From: Trematomus loennbergii
Taxonomy: Eukaryota; Chordata; Actinopteri; Perciformes; Nototheniidae
Assembly: GCA_012861695.1 (NCBI GenBank)
Contig: JAAOOA010000033.1
Span: 13,300,434-13,364,433, forward strand
DNA: 64,000 nt
Direction of reading: 5' to 3'
Shown: positions 59,001-64,000 of the stretch, piece after piece
How positions within the stretch are numbered: the first letter of the stretch is position 1
Layout of the letters: each line of letters starts with the position of its first letter
Made by a program: the position numbers and the translations under genes
The notes under the pieces: model-generated
What the model was told of the DNA's origin: nothing
What the model saw: only the letters and a program-made list of their open reading frames with translations
The model's database searches: none

Positions 59001-62000
59001 CAACAGTGCAACACAATAACACAGATAAACAGAAAAATATAGTGCAAGTAAATAGTAATATAGTAAGCCAACCCTAACCCTACAACAGAAAAATAGTTTA
59101 AACTAGAAAATGCATTTCCTGCAGAAAATGCGTGCGAATGCTGTAAACTGTGAACATTTGTGGCTGAATTTAGCTGAAAATGCAGAAAAAGCTGAATATG
59201 TTATTAGCTGAATGGTAGCTGCTTTTAGCTCCAAAAATGCAGAAAAAGCTTAATATTTAAAAGAAAAGGTTTAAAAAAAGGTATAAACAACAACATGTAT
59301 AGCCTTGATGTCCTGAAATAGCTGAATAATGTAATAGTTGAATGGTTTCTGCAGCTGAAAATAGGCTGAAGGAGTTAAATATCAGATGTAAGTAGTAGTG
59401 AATGAATTTGTATTAAGATGAGAAAAGAAAGTAAAAAGGCTTGGGAAAGCAGCAGAATATTTGAACTGCAAACTTTTGAACTAACTTGATGGTGAATTAT
59501 CTGTCGCCATGGCAACGGCATTTGATGACACCCCATAATACGCTTAGATGTGTTGATGGCTGCATCGTTACCAAACCTGTGAAGTTTTGGGCCATTTCGA
59601 GCATTTTCACTGAAGTTATGAGAAAACCGTGTTTCATGGTGAGCATTGTGTAATCTCAAAACTGTCCCGTAGATGTCTTCACGGCTGGACTGTTAGCACA
59701 CATGTGAAGTTTGAGCACTTTTTGAACATTTTCATAGCAGTTATACATTACATTAGGAGGTTACATTACTTCTCTCTCTCTTCTCTTGATCACCCTCTCA
59801 ATCTTCTATCGCCTCTCTCTTTTCTCTCTCTCTTCTCTCTCTTCTCTTGCTCGCCCTCTCGCTTTTTTTTAATTTTCCAACCTAGGAGAGGTTTTCCTAC
59901 GTTTTTCATGAAAACATATGTCTGAGGAGTGTAGGGTTTGGGAATTATGGCAAGTTTTAAAAAATAATTTGGGGAGAATTTGAAGCACTGCTGCACTCTG
60001 TTTTGAGATCAAAGCACTCTAGACTACCTCAGAGGGGAGGGGGACGTGGAGGTGTGAGACCGAAGCTGTTGGGAGGCGTCATGGGGGATGGTGTCAGGAC
60101 TGAACTCTTTACCCCTTTCACACAGGCTTTTCCCGTTCTAGCTCCGTGCTGGAGTTTTCTGGTTCAGAACCGGTTCAGCTCCCGCTCTGTTCACACCGCT
60201 CAGAGCCCGACTGGTGCTGCCGCTGCTGCGTCATGACGTCACAGTTTACGTCGCTGATTTTCTCCCCAACGGCGCTAACTACAACAACAACGGGGGGGGG
60301 GACTGCGTCGGGTCGATGATCGTGTTGCTTTTAATCATACGAAGCCAGATTAAATTAAATAACGACTTCTCCAACCTTATACTTTTCTCCAGAGTGCCGT
60401 GGTTCATTGTTTATTAATGTGTTTCAGCGGCATTTACCGACCGCTGCAGTGCTGGCTGCTCTTCCACGGGAGTGTATTCTCCCGTTAGCTCCGGGTTAGC
60501 TCACACGGCTCTAAAGTATTCACTGTCTGACTGTCACACAAGCAGCTGATACATATCCCCAGTTCCCCTTAAGTGAATGTGTGTCAGTCTGAATTGACGC
60601 TGTTTGGCATCACAACGCTGTTATGAAAGTTTCTCTGGTATAACATGGGTGATGTTAGCATAGCAACCGAAGCTAAACTTGGGGGAGAGCATTGCAAAAC
60701 TGGCCCCGGTAATGGTACAAATCTCAACCTGTCGTACAATGGACAGCTTCCCCCCCCATCTATGTATATACTTGCATTTTAGACTCTGTTACTAACTGTA
60801 TATCTGTAGACTTGGTATGTCTTAAATGTCCGGTTAGGATGTATTAGAACGAAATCTAAAATGAAAATGTAAATAAGCCATCTGTATGTAAAAAACCACC
60901 TGTATGTAAATTGTAAATAAGCCATCTGCATGTCAAATATGTCTGATATGATGAATTGGAAATGGGGGACCCTGATGTAAACAAGACAAAAGTCTTTCTC
61001 TGGTCTGCATCCCCTTAACAATTGTATGTTTTGAGCTGTACTGTACTGTACCCAATATACAAGCTGTTAATAAACTTTTCAATCAATCAAACTGACTACT
61101 TGCTAAGCCGTTTTCTACAGGCACTTTTTACCAGCGTATTTTTCATTATGATTCTACTTGTGATAGTTGGACATGACAACCTGTGCAGCCCATGTATTGA
61201 TTCCATCCGATAGCTGCTATAATAACAAACAAAACGTCTGCCTGCGCTCCACAATGATCAATAACAGCGAACGGATGGTCAAAGTAAGGTACAAATAAAC
61301 AGAATCACACGAAGCCTGGTTAGTGTTGCCTGACTTTATAAAGCGTGTTTTTTTTTTTACAATTGTGTGGTTACGTTCTAGTCACTTTGCTCAGCACTAC
61401 TGCTTGTTACAACTTTTATTTGCCGTACTCGCCTTAACTGTTAGCTCAGGTTAATCTCGCCCCCCTCCGACGTAAGCGTGACGTATGCGGTTCTTGCTTC
61501 TAGACGGACAACTTTTTGGTGCTCGAAACGAACCGGATTCCGGAGCTTAGAGGCTGCTCCGCTGCGGTGTGAACAGGAAAACCCGGTGCTTTTCAAGCTC
61601 CAGCTCCGAAGCGGCCCTGAAACACCGTTGGTGTGAATGGCGTAGTCTTCAAATCTACAGTAGAACTGATTCAGATCGTTTGCAAGGCGTCAGTCGTTCA
61701 TGGAGAGGGAGGCTTTTGGCTTGTAGTTTGTGATCTGTCTTAAGGCCCGGACACACCAAGCTGACACCAAAGAACTGACACAGACGGACCCCCGACTGTT
61801 GTGTCGCCTCACGTCTCCTGCGTCTTGGCCATGTGTCGCACTGGAACACACCGCAAATACTTCAGCCGACGGCCAAGAAGCACGTACGAACTGCGCATGC
61901 GTGAGTGGCAATAACTCTCCTTACCAGCAGGCGGCGGTAGTGTGTATTCGTCATTCAAAAGAGGCGACAACCGAAAGACAGACTGCGTGATAACCGAGAG

Positions 62001-63865
62001 AAGAAGAACAGACTGCGTGATATAAACAAACAACAAATAGCGTGTGCGTTCCATTTTCACTCTACAGCGAGAAGCTCATTGGGCTTTCCCGAACCTGTGT
62101 CGAGAGCTGGAGTTAAATAAAATCTCAGATTTGCCTTCTTAATAGTTTGTTTGGGTCCCTCACTTCCGTTTCGCTTCTCATGCACTGATTCGCTAGCTGA
62201 ACAGCCAATCAGAGTGATTTCTTTTGCCGACAGCCTTTGGCCGACTGCCCAAAGGGGGTTTTCGGCCGAAAAGGTGTCGGCACGGCTGAAAAGACAAGAC
62301 GGTGCGGGACACACCAATCCGAGTAGGGCGTGTCGACGCTCATCGTCGGCCTGACGCCCATCGACGGCCAAAATCGGCTTGGTGTGTCCGGGCCTTTAGA
62401 CCACGCCAGACAGAAGCAGAGTCGTTTGCTGAGAGCTGATGATGGAGTTTCTCAGAGTATTGTCGTTTAGCATCTCTCACCGCCTTGCCAAAGACGTACT
62501 TCGACTCTCTAAAACGTGCCTTATCGCCACTTCTAAACGCCTCCTCCTTTTGCAATCTTAGCCGTTTCAGTTTTGGTGTGAACCAGGGCTTGTTGGTACA
62601 CAGCTGTCCTCGCAGAAGCTGATGTATGACGTCACAGCCTCTGTATATTCATCCAGACTTTGAGTAGCAGTCCTAAACATGTCCCAGTCAGGACAGTCCA
62701 AACACGCCTGAAGTTCCTCCATAGGAACTGCTGCTCCACTGCCTGAATGTCCTCACTACAGGTTTACACAGTTTGAGTTTCTGCCTGTATGCAGGAATCA
62801 GGTGAACCATGGTGTGGTCAGAGTGGCCCAATGCAGCGCGGGGGACGGCGTGATAGGCTCCAAAATATTCCCCTCTCTGGTGGGGAATTTAATAAACTGC
62901 TTGTATTTTTGGAGTTCGTGGCTGAGGTTGCCTTTGTTAAAGTCACCAAGAACAATAACTTAGTGTAAAAACATATTCCTCCACCTTTTGATTTGCCAGA
63001 GAGCTCCGTATCATATCCGCTCTGAACAGCAGGAAGCCTCCCAGCTGCAGCGCCAAGTCCGGAATCGATCCACACAGCCAGGTCTCAGTGAAGCACAAAA
63101 CACAAGATGAAGAAAAGTCTGTTTCTACTAACCAGTAGCTGAAGCTCGTCCAGTTTATTGCTTATGGAACGCACGTTGGAGAGAAATATTCCGGGTAGCG
63201 GCGTGCGAAGTCTGCGGCTGCGGAGGCGCACGAGTGTCCCGGCCCGTTTCCCTCTCCTGTGGCGTTTCAGTGCTCGGATGCACGTGAGGGTAATTTTTAC
63301 AAGAATGTCCAATAATTCCACGGAAGAACAGAGAAAAGTGGGAAAGTAATCCGCTGAAGTTGTTTCTCTAATGTTTAGGAGCTCTTCCCTGGTGAAAGAG
63401 TTCGGTGTACAGTATGTAAACACTGAATTAACGCACAGAACAAGACAAAACGGAGCGCACCAAAACACCGAAGCAGCCATCTGCGGCGCCATCTTAATAT
63501 TGAAAGTTTTTCAATGCACTAAATCTTATATTTATGTCATGTAAGAGTTTTCACAGCTGTTTAAAATGGAGGATGCTTCATGGAAAACAAACAATGGAAG
63601 TGTAATGTTATCATTATAATCGTCTCCACAAACATCCTGATAGTCTCATCTTACCGCTGTGACCTTGGACTTGATGCCCTGCCAGAAGGACCGGGTGTCG
63701 TACTGGTTCTGGGTGGTCAGTGTGTTCCACACCCGGATCATGTTGTCCCCGACACCCAGCGCAGACACCCTGTTCCCACAGGGGAGAAGGTCAGGGCGTA
63801 GACGAACCCCCCAGGGTGGGCAGAGTCCAACAGCAGTCCAGAGAGGCCAGGTCCCAGCATTTAAT
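37729..63865 (-). CDS. gemin5: GEMIN5, SMN-complex WD-repeat protein (5' part outside window)
   Basis: Gemin5 binds snRNA through its WD domains and delivers it to the SMN complex for snRNP assembly; it also affects translation. Twenty-one exons, 5' to 3': 63655-63865, 49018-49103, 48555-48637, 47492-47628, 46648-46719, 46105-46286, 45816-45955, 43710-43881, 43404-43604, 43254-43310, 43044-43163, 42866-42949, 42432-42569, 41469-41616, 41116-41235, 40767-40977, 40087-40353, 39756-39918, 38512-39000, 38064-38151, 37729-37890. They cover the second half of the WD region ([42 protein letters not shown]), a Lys-rich acidic linker, the TPR-like dimerisation region ([19 protein letters not shown]-type helices) and the C-terminal helical RNA-binding part ([11 protein letters not shown]). 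About 1,110 of roughly 1,500 residues are present. Frame breaks occur in exons 63655 (two), 46648 and 38512; the other exons are phase-consistent. The LINE-loaded first visible intron is 14.5 kb. Confidence 0.95.
38596..38606 (-). other. gemin5: Frame break in gemin5 exon 38512-39000
   Basis: Upstream codons read ..[11 protein letters not shown]. The downstream part is only sensible one frame away ([15 protein letters not shown]..), which joins in phase with the next exon ([10 protein letters not shown]). The exon is 489 nt where the flanking phases require 490. So one base appears to be missing near here. Confidence 0.7.
39285..39563 (+). mobile_element. LINE 3' end with (ATT)n tail in gemin5 intron
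   Basis: CTGTAAAGCACTTTGGGCTT ... GGTGCTATATAAATAAAGTT followed by TTATTATTATTA is the familiar 3' end of fish CR1/L2-type LINEs. It is antisense to gemin5, in the intron between exons 39756-39918 and 38512-39000. Its 5' limit is approximate and no coding part remains. Confidence 0.7.
41822..42321. mobile_element. 500-bp TTAA-flanked MITE (AAGGGGACCTATCATGC)
   Basis: TTAA (41,822-41,825) precedes AAGGGGACCTATCATGCAAA. The other end is GCATGATAGGTCCACTT followed by TTAA (42,318-42,321), a clear imperfect terminal inverted repeat. A TTAA target duplication fits piggyBac or Kolobok-type mobilisation. It lies in the gemin5 intron between exons 42432-42569 and 41469-41616 and has no transposase frame. 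Confidence 0.8.
43991..45632. mobile_element. TTAA-flanked MITE split by a second element
   Basis: TTAA at 43,987-43,990 precedes AGGTCACCTATTATGCAAAA. The far end is GTAGAGGACCT, then TTAA at 45,633-45,636. The termini belong to the same broad family as the MITE at 41.8 kb (ACCTATnATGCAAAA). The middle, 44,275-45,422, is a different element, so the MITE itself is about 0.5 kb. Located in the gemin5 intron 43882-45815. Confidence 0.7.
44275..45422. mobile_element. AGCTCC-rich inverted-repeat element, copy 1
   Basis: Left end CTTTCACACCAGCGCTTTTCC and right end GGAAAAGCGCCGGTATGAAAG are imperfect inverted repeats, with more AGCTCC/GGAGCT repeats just inside each. A 3-bp CAT may be the target duplication (44,272-44,274 and 45,423-45,425). 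The interior, including GACTGCGTCGGGTCGATGAT, is nearly identical to copy 2 at 60.1-61.6 kb. No transposase frame is visible. An 18-nt G run lies at about 44,445-44,464. Confidence 0.7.
46705..46713 (-). other. gemin5: Frame break in gemin5 exon 46648-46719
   Basis: The exon is 72 nt, but the flanking phases require 74. The WD segment reads correctly ([18 protein letters not shown]) only if two bases are missing close to the 5' end, within AAGCTGTCTCCACAC on the minus strand, where a TCTG/TCTC slip is plausible. Confidence 0.6.
47629..48554. other. gemin5 intron with a complex-sequence core
   Basis: Most of the intron is plain AT-rich DNA. From about 48,050 to 48,540 it changes to high-complexity sequence with two CAGCTG E-boxes 10 bp apart (TCAGCTGCCGACAGCTGG) and homeodomain-type ATTA motifs (GAGTTAATTACAAATAAGG). 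No repeat family or coding frame explains it. A conserved enhancer is possible, but this is untested. Confidence 0.35.
49111..51270 (-). mobile_element. L2-type LINE, 3' half with open reverse transcriptase
   Basis: Read on the minus strand. The frame from about 51,250 to 49,804 encodes some 480 residues of a non-LTR reverse transcriptase: [67 protein letters not shown] and the catalytic [10 protein letters not shown]. After it come the C-terminal [15 protein letters not shown] and [19 protein letters not shown]. The 3' UTR ends in TTCTGATTCTGATGATTCTG repeats beside a gemin5 splice site. The frame extends another 90 residues upstream, but those come from unrelated DNA beyond 51,270 (Cys/Gly/Phe-rich). 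The family is L2 (Maui-like is likely but recalled). It probably forms one element with the 5' half at 60.0-63.5 kb. Confidence 0.85.
49250..49631. mobile_element. 382-bp TTAA-flanked MITE inside the LINE 3' UTR
   Basis: TTAA (49,246-49,249), then AGGTGGGGTAGGTAATTTTG. The other end is CTTACCTACCCCACCT, then TTAA (49,632-49,635). The inverted repeats are nearly perfect over 16 bp. The element splits the LINE 3' UTR, so it is younger than the LINE. Confidence 0.85.
51271..52765. mobile_element. Unassigned repeat block interrupting the LINE
   Basis: Begins GAGGCCCCGGCTCCACGAGG directly beside the LINE reverse transcriptase, a start resembling known fish MITE termini. It contains a tandem ACTTCCTCCACAAAAGCAGC pair near 51,460-51,500 and a GCTGCAGTACATATGCCG segment shared with the MITE at 42.1 kb. 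The far end (AACCGGAAAAGCATGACATG, then TTTAA near 52,750) resembles the GCATGATAGG-type MITE terminus. I could not pair two ends, so the element count is unknown. Confidence 0.4.
52537..52572. repeat. 36-bp near-perfect palindrome
   Basis: Arms TTCCGGGTACCGCATGA and TCATGCGGTACCCGGAA, 17 bp each, pair perfectly around a 2-nt centre. It lies inside the repeat block beyond the LINE. It could be a compact element terminus or a cruciform-prone site. Confidence 0.85.
53013..53112. repeat. TCTC/TATC compound microsatellite
   Basis: CT dinucleotides followed by TATC and TCTATA tetramers. It directly abuts the left end of the long-TIR element at 53,111. The Ser/Leu/Tyr-rich frame over it is a translated repeat. 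Confidence 0.9.
53111..54251. mobile_element. 1.14-kb element with about 200-bp terminal inverted repeats
   Basis: Left end TATAGAGTGGCGAAGTCCCT and right end AGGGACTTCGCCACTCTATA are inverted copies. The similarity continues inward for about 200 bp (GGGACCTTATTTCGGAAAA, TATGCATTGAAGTCAATGG, TTTCGATCCCGTTTGAATTG, TACACATATGATGTTTGTCA on both sides). The terminal TA or TATA may be the target duplication. The interior has no transposase-like frame, so it is a long-TIR (foldback-like) non-autonomous element. Family unassigned. Confidence 0.85.
54598..54748 (+). repeat. 38-bp tandem repeat with CACGTG core upstream of coiled-coil gene
   Basis: Units start at 54,598, 54,636, 54,674 and about 54,710. 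The first two are identical and contain TGACATCACGTGATGCAAGG; the third and fourth lose the CACGTG. Each intact unit holds the palindrome ATCACGTGAT plus a CRE-like TGACATCA. It ends about 215 bp before the first plausible ATG of the gene, so it may be its promoter. Confidence 0.8.
54963..57629 (+). CDS. Unrecognised repeat coiled-coil protein with C-terminal membrane anchor
   Basis: I do not recognise this gene. The unbroken frame from ATG 55,051 runs to 56,121; further coding continues in shifted frames to the stop at 57,629. A plausible coding start one frame away begins at ATG 54,963 ([11 protein letters not shown].., ..[19 protein letters not shown]) and stops at 55,112-55,114, so the true start is uncertain. 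The body has about five copies of a 139-residue, heptad-rich unit ([20 protein letters not shown] ... [18 protein letters not shown]); the first is partly diverged, the rest almost identical. The C-terminus has a TM segment ([20 protein letters not shown]) and a short tail with three Cys. It is intronless, antisense inside a gemin5 intron and embedded in mobile DNA, so a retrocopy or transposed gene is possible. Four single-base deletions between units break the frame. Tethering or golgin-like roles would be guesswork. Confidence 0.6.
55330..57385 (+). repeat. 417-bp tandem repeat array, about five units
   Basis: The marker CTGGAAGATGAGAGATTGG occurs at 55,423, 55,840, 56,255, 56,672 and 57,087, spacings of 417, 415, 417 and 415. 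The two short spacings each lack two single bases. Units 2-4 differ by only a few bases, unit 1 differs mainly at its left end, and unit 5 has its own substitutions. The array encodes the coiled-coil repeats. Confidence 0.95.
57645..58215 (+). repeat. About 350-bp two-copy direct repeat after the coiled-coil gene
   Basis: TATTTGTTTATAAATATA, GAAGAGGCGGC, GCCAGTACGGGTTTACGCCG, TTTTTTCCCGCAGACACACA and GAACTCCTTAAGACCAGAGC at 57,646-57,850 recur, 85-90% alike by eye, from about 57,998 to 58,200. This is a tandem duplication of the gene's 3' flank and may include 3' UTR. Confidence 0.75.
57652..57709 (+). repeat. Perfect 23-bp inverted repeat just past the stop codon
   Basis: The arms at 57,652-57,674 and 57,687-57,709 (TTTATAAATATAAATGATCA plus ATA) pair perfectly over 23 bp around a 12-nt loop, 23 nt beyond the stop codon at 57,629. 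The downstream duplicate copy retains only part of it. In RNA it would form a stable AT-rich hairpin. Confidence 0.9.
58266..58612 (-). mobile_element. Second truncated L2-type LINE 3' end
   Basis: GAATCAGAATCAAAATCAAG then TTTATTGCC matches the LINE tail at 49.1 kb, and GCGGAAGGACTCACCAGCAG ... GGGAGTCACACTGAGTGA at 58,556-58,599 matches its C-terminal coding part at about 50,297-50,341. About 0.6 kb or more is deleted between them. Same strand as the larger LINE. Confidence 0.7.
58781..58870 (-). mobile_element. LINE tail (TTTATTTAACCAG type) with internal duplication
   Basis: TTTATTTAACCAGATTGGTC, CATTGAGATCATAGATCTC, then TTTCAAGGGAGACCTGCA twice in tandem. Diverged copy of the tail at 8.86 kb. 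Confidence 0.6.
58913..59060 (-). mobile_element. Possible LINE tail (GGTTCAAGGTTC-TTTATT)
   Basis: GGTTCAAGGTTCAAGGTTCT followed by TTATTTTGTCATACGAACAT is a short tandem tail plus poly(A)-signal complement, a layout typical of fish non-LTR 3' ends. The 3' limit and the family are uncertain. Confidence 0.45.
59100..60025. other. Unassigned DNA with CT-rich tract
   Basis: Diverged GCTGAAAATGCAGAAAAAGC-type repeats at 59.1-59.4 kb and a CTCTCTCTTCTC-rich tract at 59,770-59,860. No coding region or complete element recognised. It borders the LINE 5' half at about 60,030. Confidence 0.4.
60112..61642. mobile_element. AGCTCC-rich inverted-repeat element, copy 2, inside the LINE
   Basis: Left end CCCCTTTCACACAGGCTTTTC; right end GTTGGTGTGAATGGCG. 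The interior matches copy 1 (44.3-45.4 kb) from CGGGTCGATGATCGTGTTGC through ATTCCATCCGATAGCTGCTA with few differences. LINE reading frames stop and resume on its two sides, proving insertion. A 2-bp TA (60,110-60,111 and 61,643-61,644) may be the target duplication. Copy 2 carries an extra 410-bp insert absent from copy 1. Confidence 0.75.
60679..61088 (+). mobile_element. 410-bp retroposed insert nested in copy 2
   Basis: Absent from copy 1, where GCTAAACTGACTACTTG is continuous (44,838-44,856). The insert is bounded by a possible AAAC duplication (60,675-60,678 and 61,089-61,092) and ends AATAAACTTTTCAATCAATC. A poly(A)-like signal plus short tandem tail suggests a 5'-truncated non-LTR element. 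Family not recognised. Confidence 0.65.
61743..62395. mobile_element. 653-bp PIF/Harbinger-like non-autonomous element
   Basis: Ends AGGCCCGGACACACCAAGC and GCTTGGTGTGTCCGGGCCT are perfect 19-bp inverted repeats. They are flanked by the 3-bp target TTA at 61,740-61,742 and 62,396-62,398, as in PIF/Harbinger elements. It interrupts the LINE linker reading frame (WRGL before it, QITNYKPK after it). No transposase frame is seen. Confidence 0.85.
63773..63812 (-). other. gemin5: Two frame breaks in gemin5 exon 63655-63865
   Basis: The exon reads [20 protein letters not shown], then [11 protein letters not shown] in a second frame, then [18 protein letters not shown] in a third. One base is missing at the C run 63,807-63,812 and another near 63,773-63,784. 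The exon is 211 nt; phase needs 213. Homopolymer-type error is likely. Confidence 0.7.
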
Positions 63866-64000
63866 CTGGAGAATAAAAAGTGGAAAAAAGGTTAATAATT
63901 AAACATTGAACACTGAAAACATTGCTTGAAACAAGACTAGAATTTTGACCCTTTATTAAACAATCATTAAGTTGCAAATACGCTCCTGCACAGGCCTTTT

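Larger units (their letters stand above)
60027..63492 (-). mobile_element. L2-type LINE, 5' half (endonuclease and linker), broken by two insertions
   Basis: Minus-strand order: a start near AAGATGGCGCCGCAGATGGC (63,492); endonuclease N-terminus ([20 protein letters not shown]); [16 protein letters not shown] fused by deletion to a later part (VTLTKAT.., frame-shifted LGDFNKGNL), so the endonuclease core is lost. Then [20 protein letters not shown] and [20 protein letters not shown], the Harbinger-like insert (61,743-62,395), [15 protein letters not shown], and [15 protein letters not shown] at about 61,650. Next comes the AGCTCC element, then [20 protein letters not shown] ending near 60,030. 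It is a dead copy. Confidence 0.75.

Overview
The window is a piece of a teleost nuclear genome. It is AT-rich, its genes are split by short GT-AG introns, and it carries fish-type LINE tails, TTAA-flanked MITEs and a hAT element. A percomorph is likely, but that is inference. Four recognisable vertebrate genes lie in the right half: mfap3 (-), fam114a2 (+), cnot8 (+) and gemin5 (-). Their human counterparts all lie on chromosome 5q33, so this is conserved synteny.

Layout. Positions 1-20.4 kb hold no gene I can support, only microsatellites, a possible solo LTR, a LINE tail, a complete 1.65-kb non-autonomous hAT element with 8-bp target duplications, and some denser stretches that could be regulatory. 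At 20.4-24.5 kb is mfap3 (two coding exons, minus strand), head-to-head with fam114a2 (about 25.3-32.3 kb, 13 coding exons, intact). cnot8 follows (33.1-37.1 kb, six coding exons) and converges on gemin5, which fills 37.4 kb to the right edge on the minus strand. Its N-terminal part lies beyond the window.

The most unusual region is the 14.5-kb gemin5 intron at 49,104-63,654. An L2-type LINE lies there in two colinear halves (reverse transcriptase at 49.1-51.27 kb, endonuclease and linker at 60.03-63.49 kb). The halves are separated by about 8.8 kb and the LINE is further broken by a Harbinger-like element, an AGCTCC-rich inverted-repeat element and a TTAA MITE. Inside the 8.8-kb block, opposite in strand to gemin5, is an intronless gene encoding a coiled-coil protein of about five near-identical 139-residue repeats and a C-terminal membrane segment with a short Cys-containing tail. 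I do not recognise this gene. It is the best candidate for something undescribed.

Several conserved exons carry frame breaks, each best explained by one or two missing bases: gemin5 exons at 63.7-63.8, 46.7 and 38.6 kb, and cnot8 exon at 34.7 kb. The coiled-coil array shows four more. Because all look like deletions in otherwise well-conserved genes, assembly indel error is the first explanation to test.
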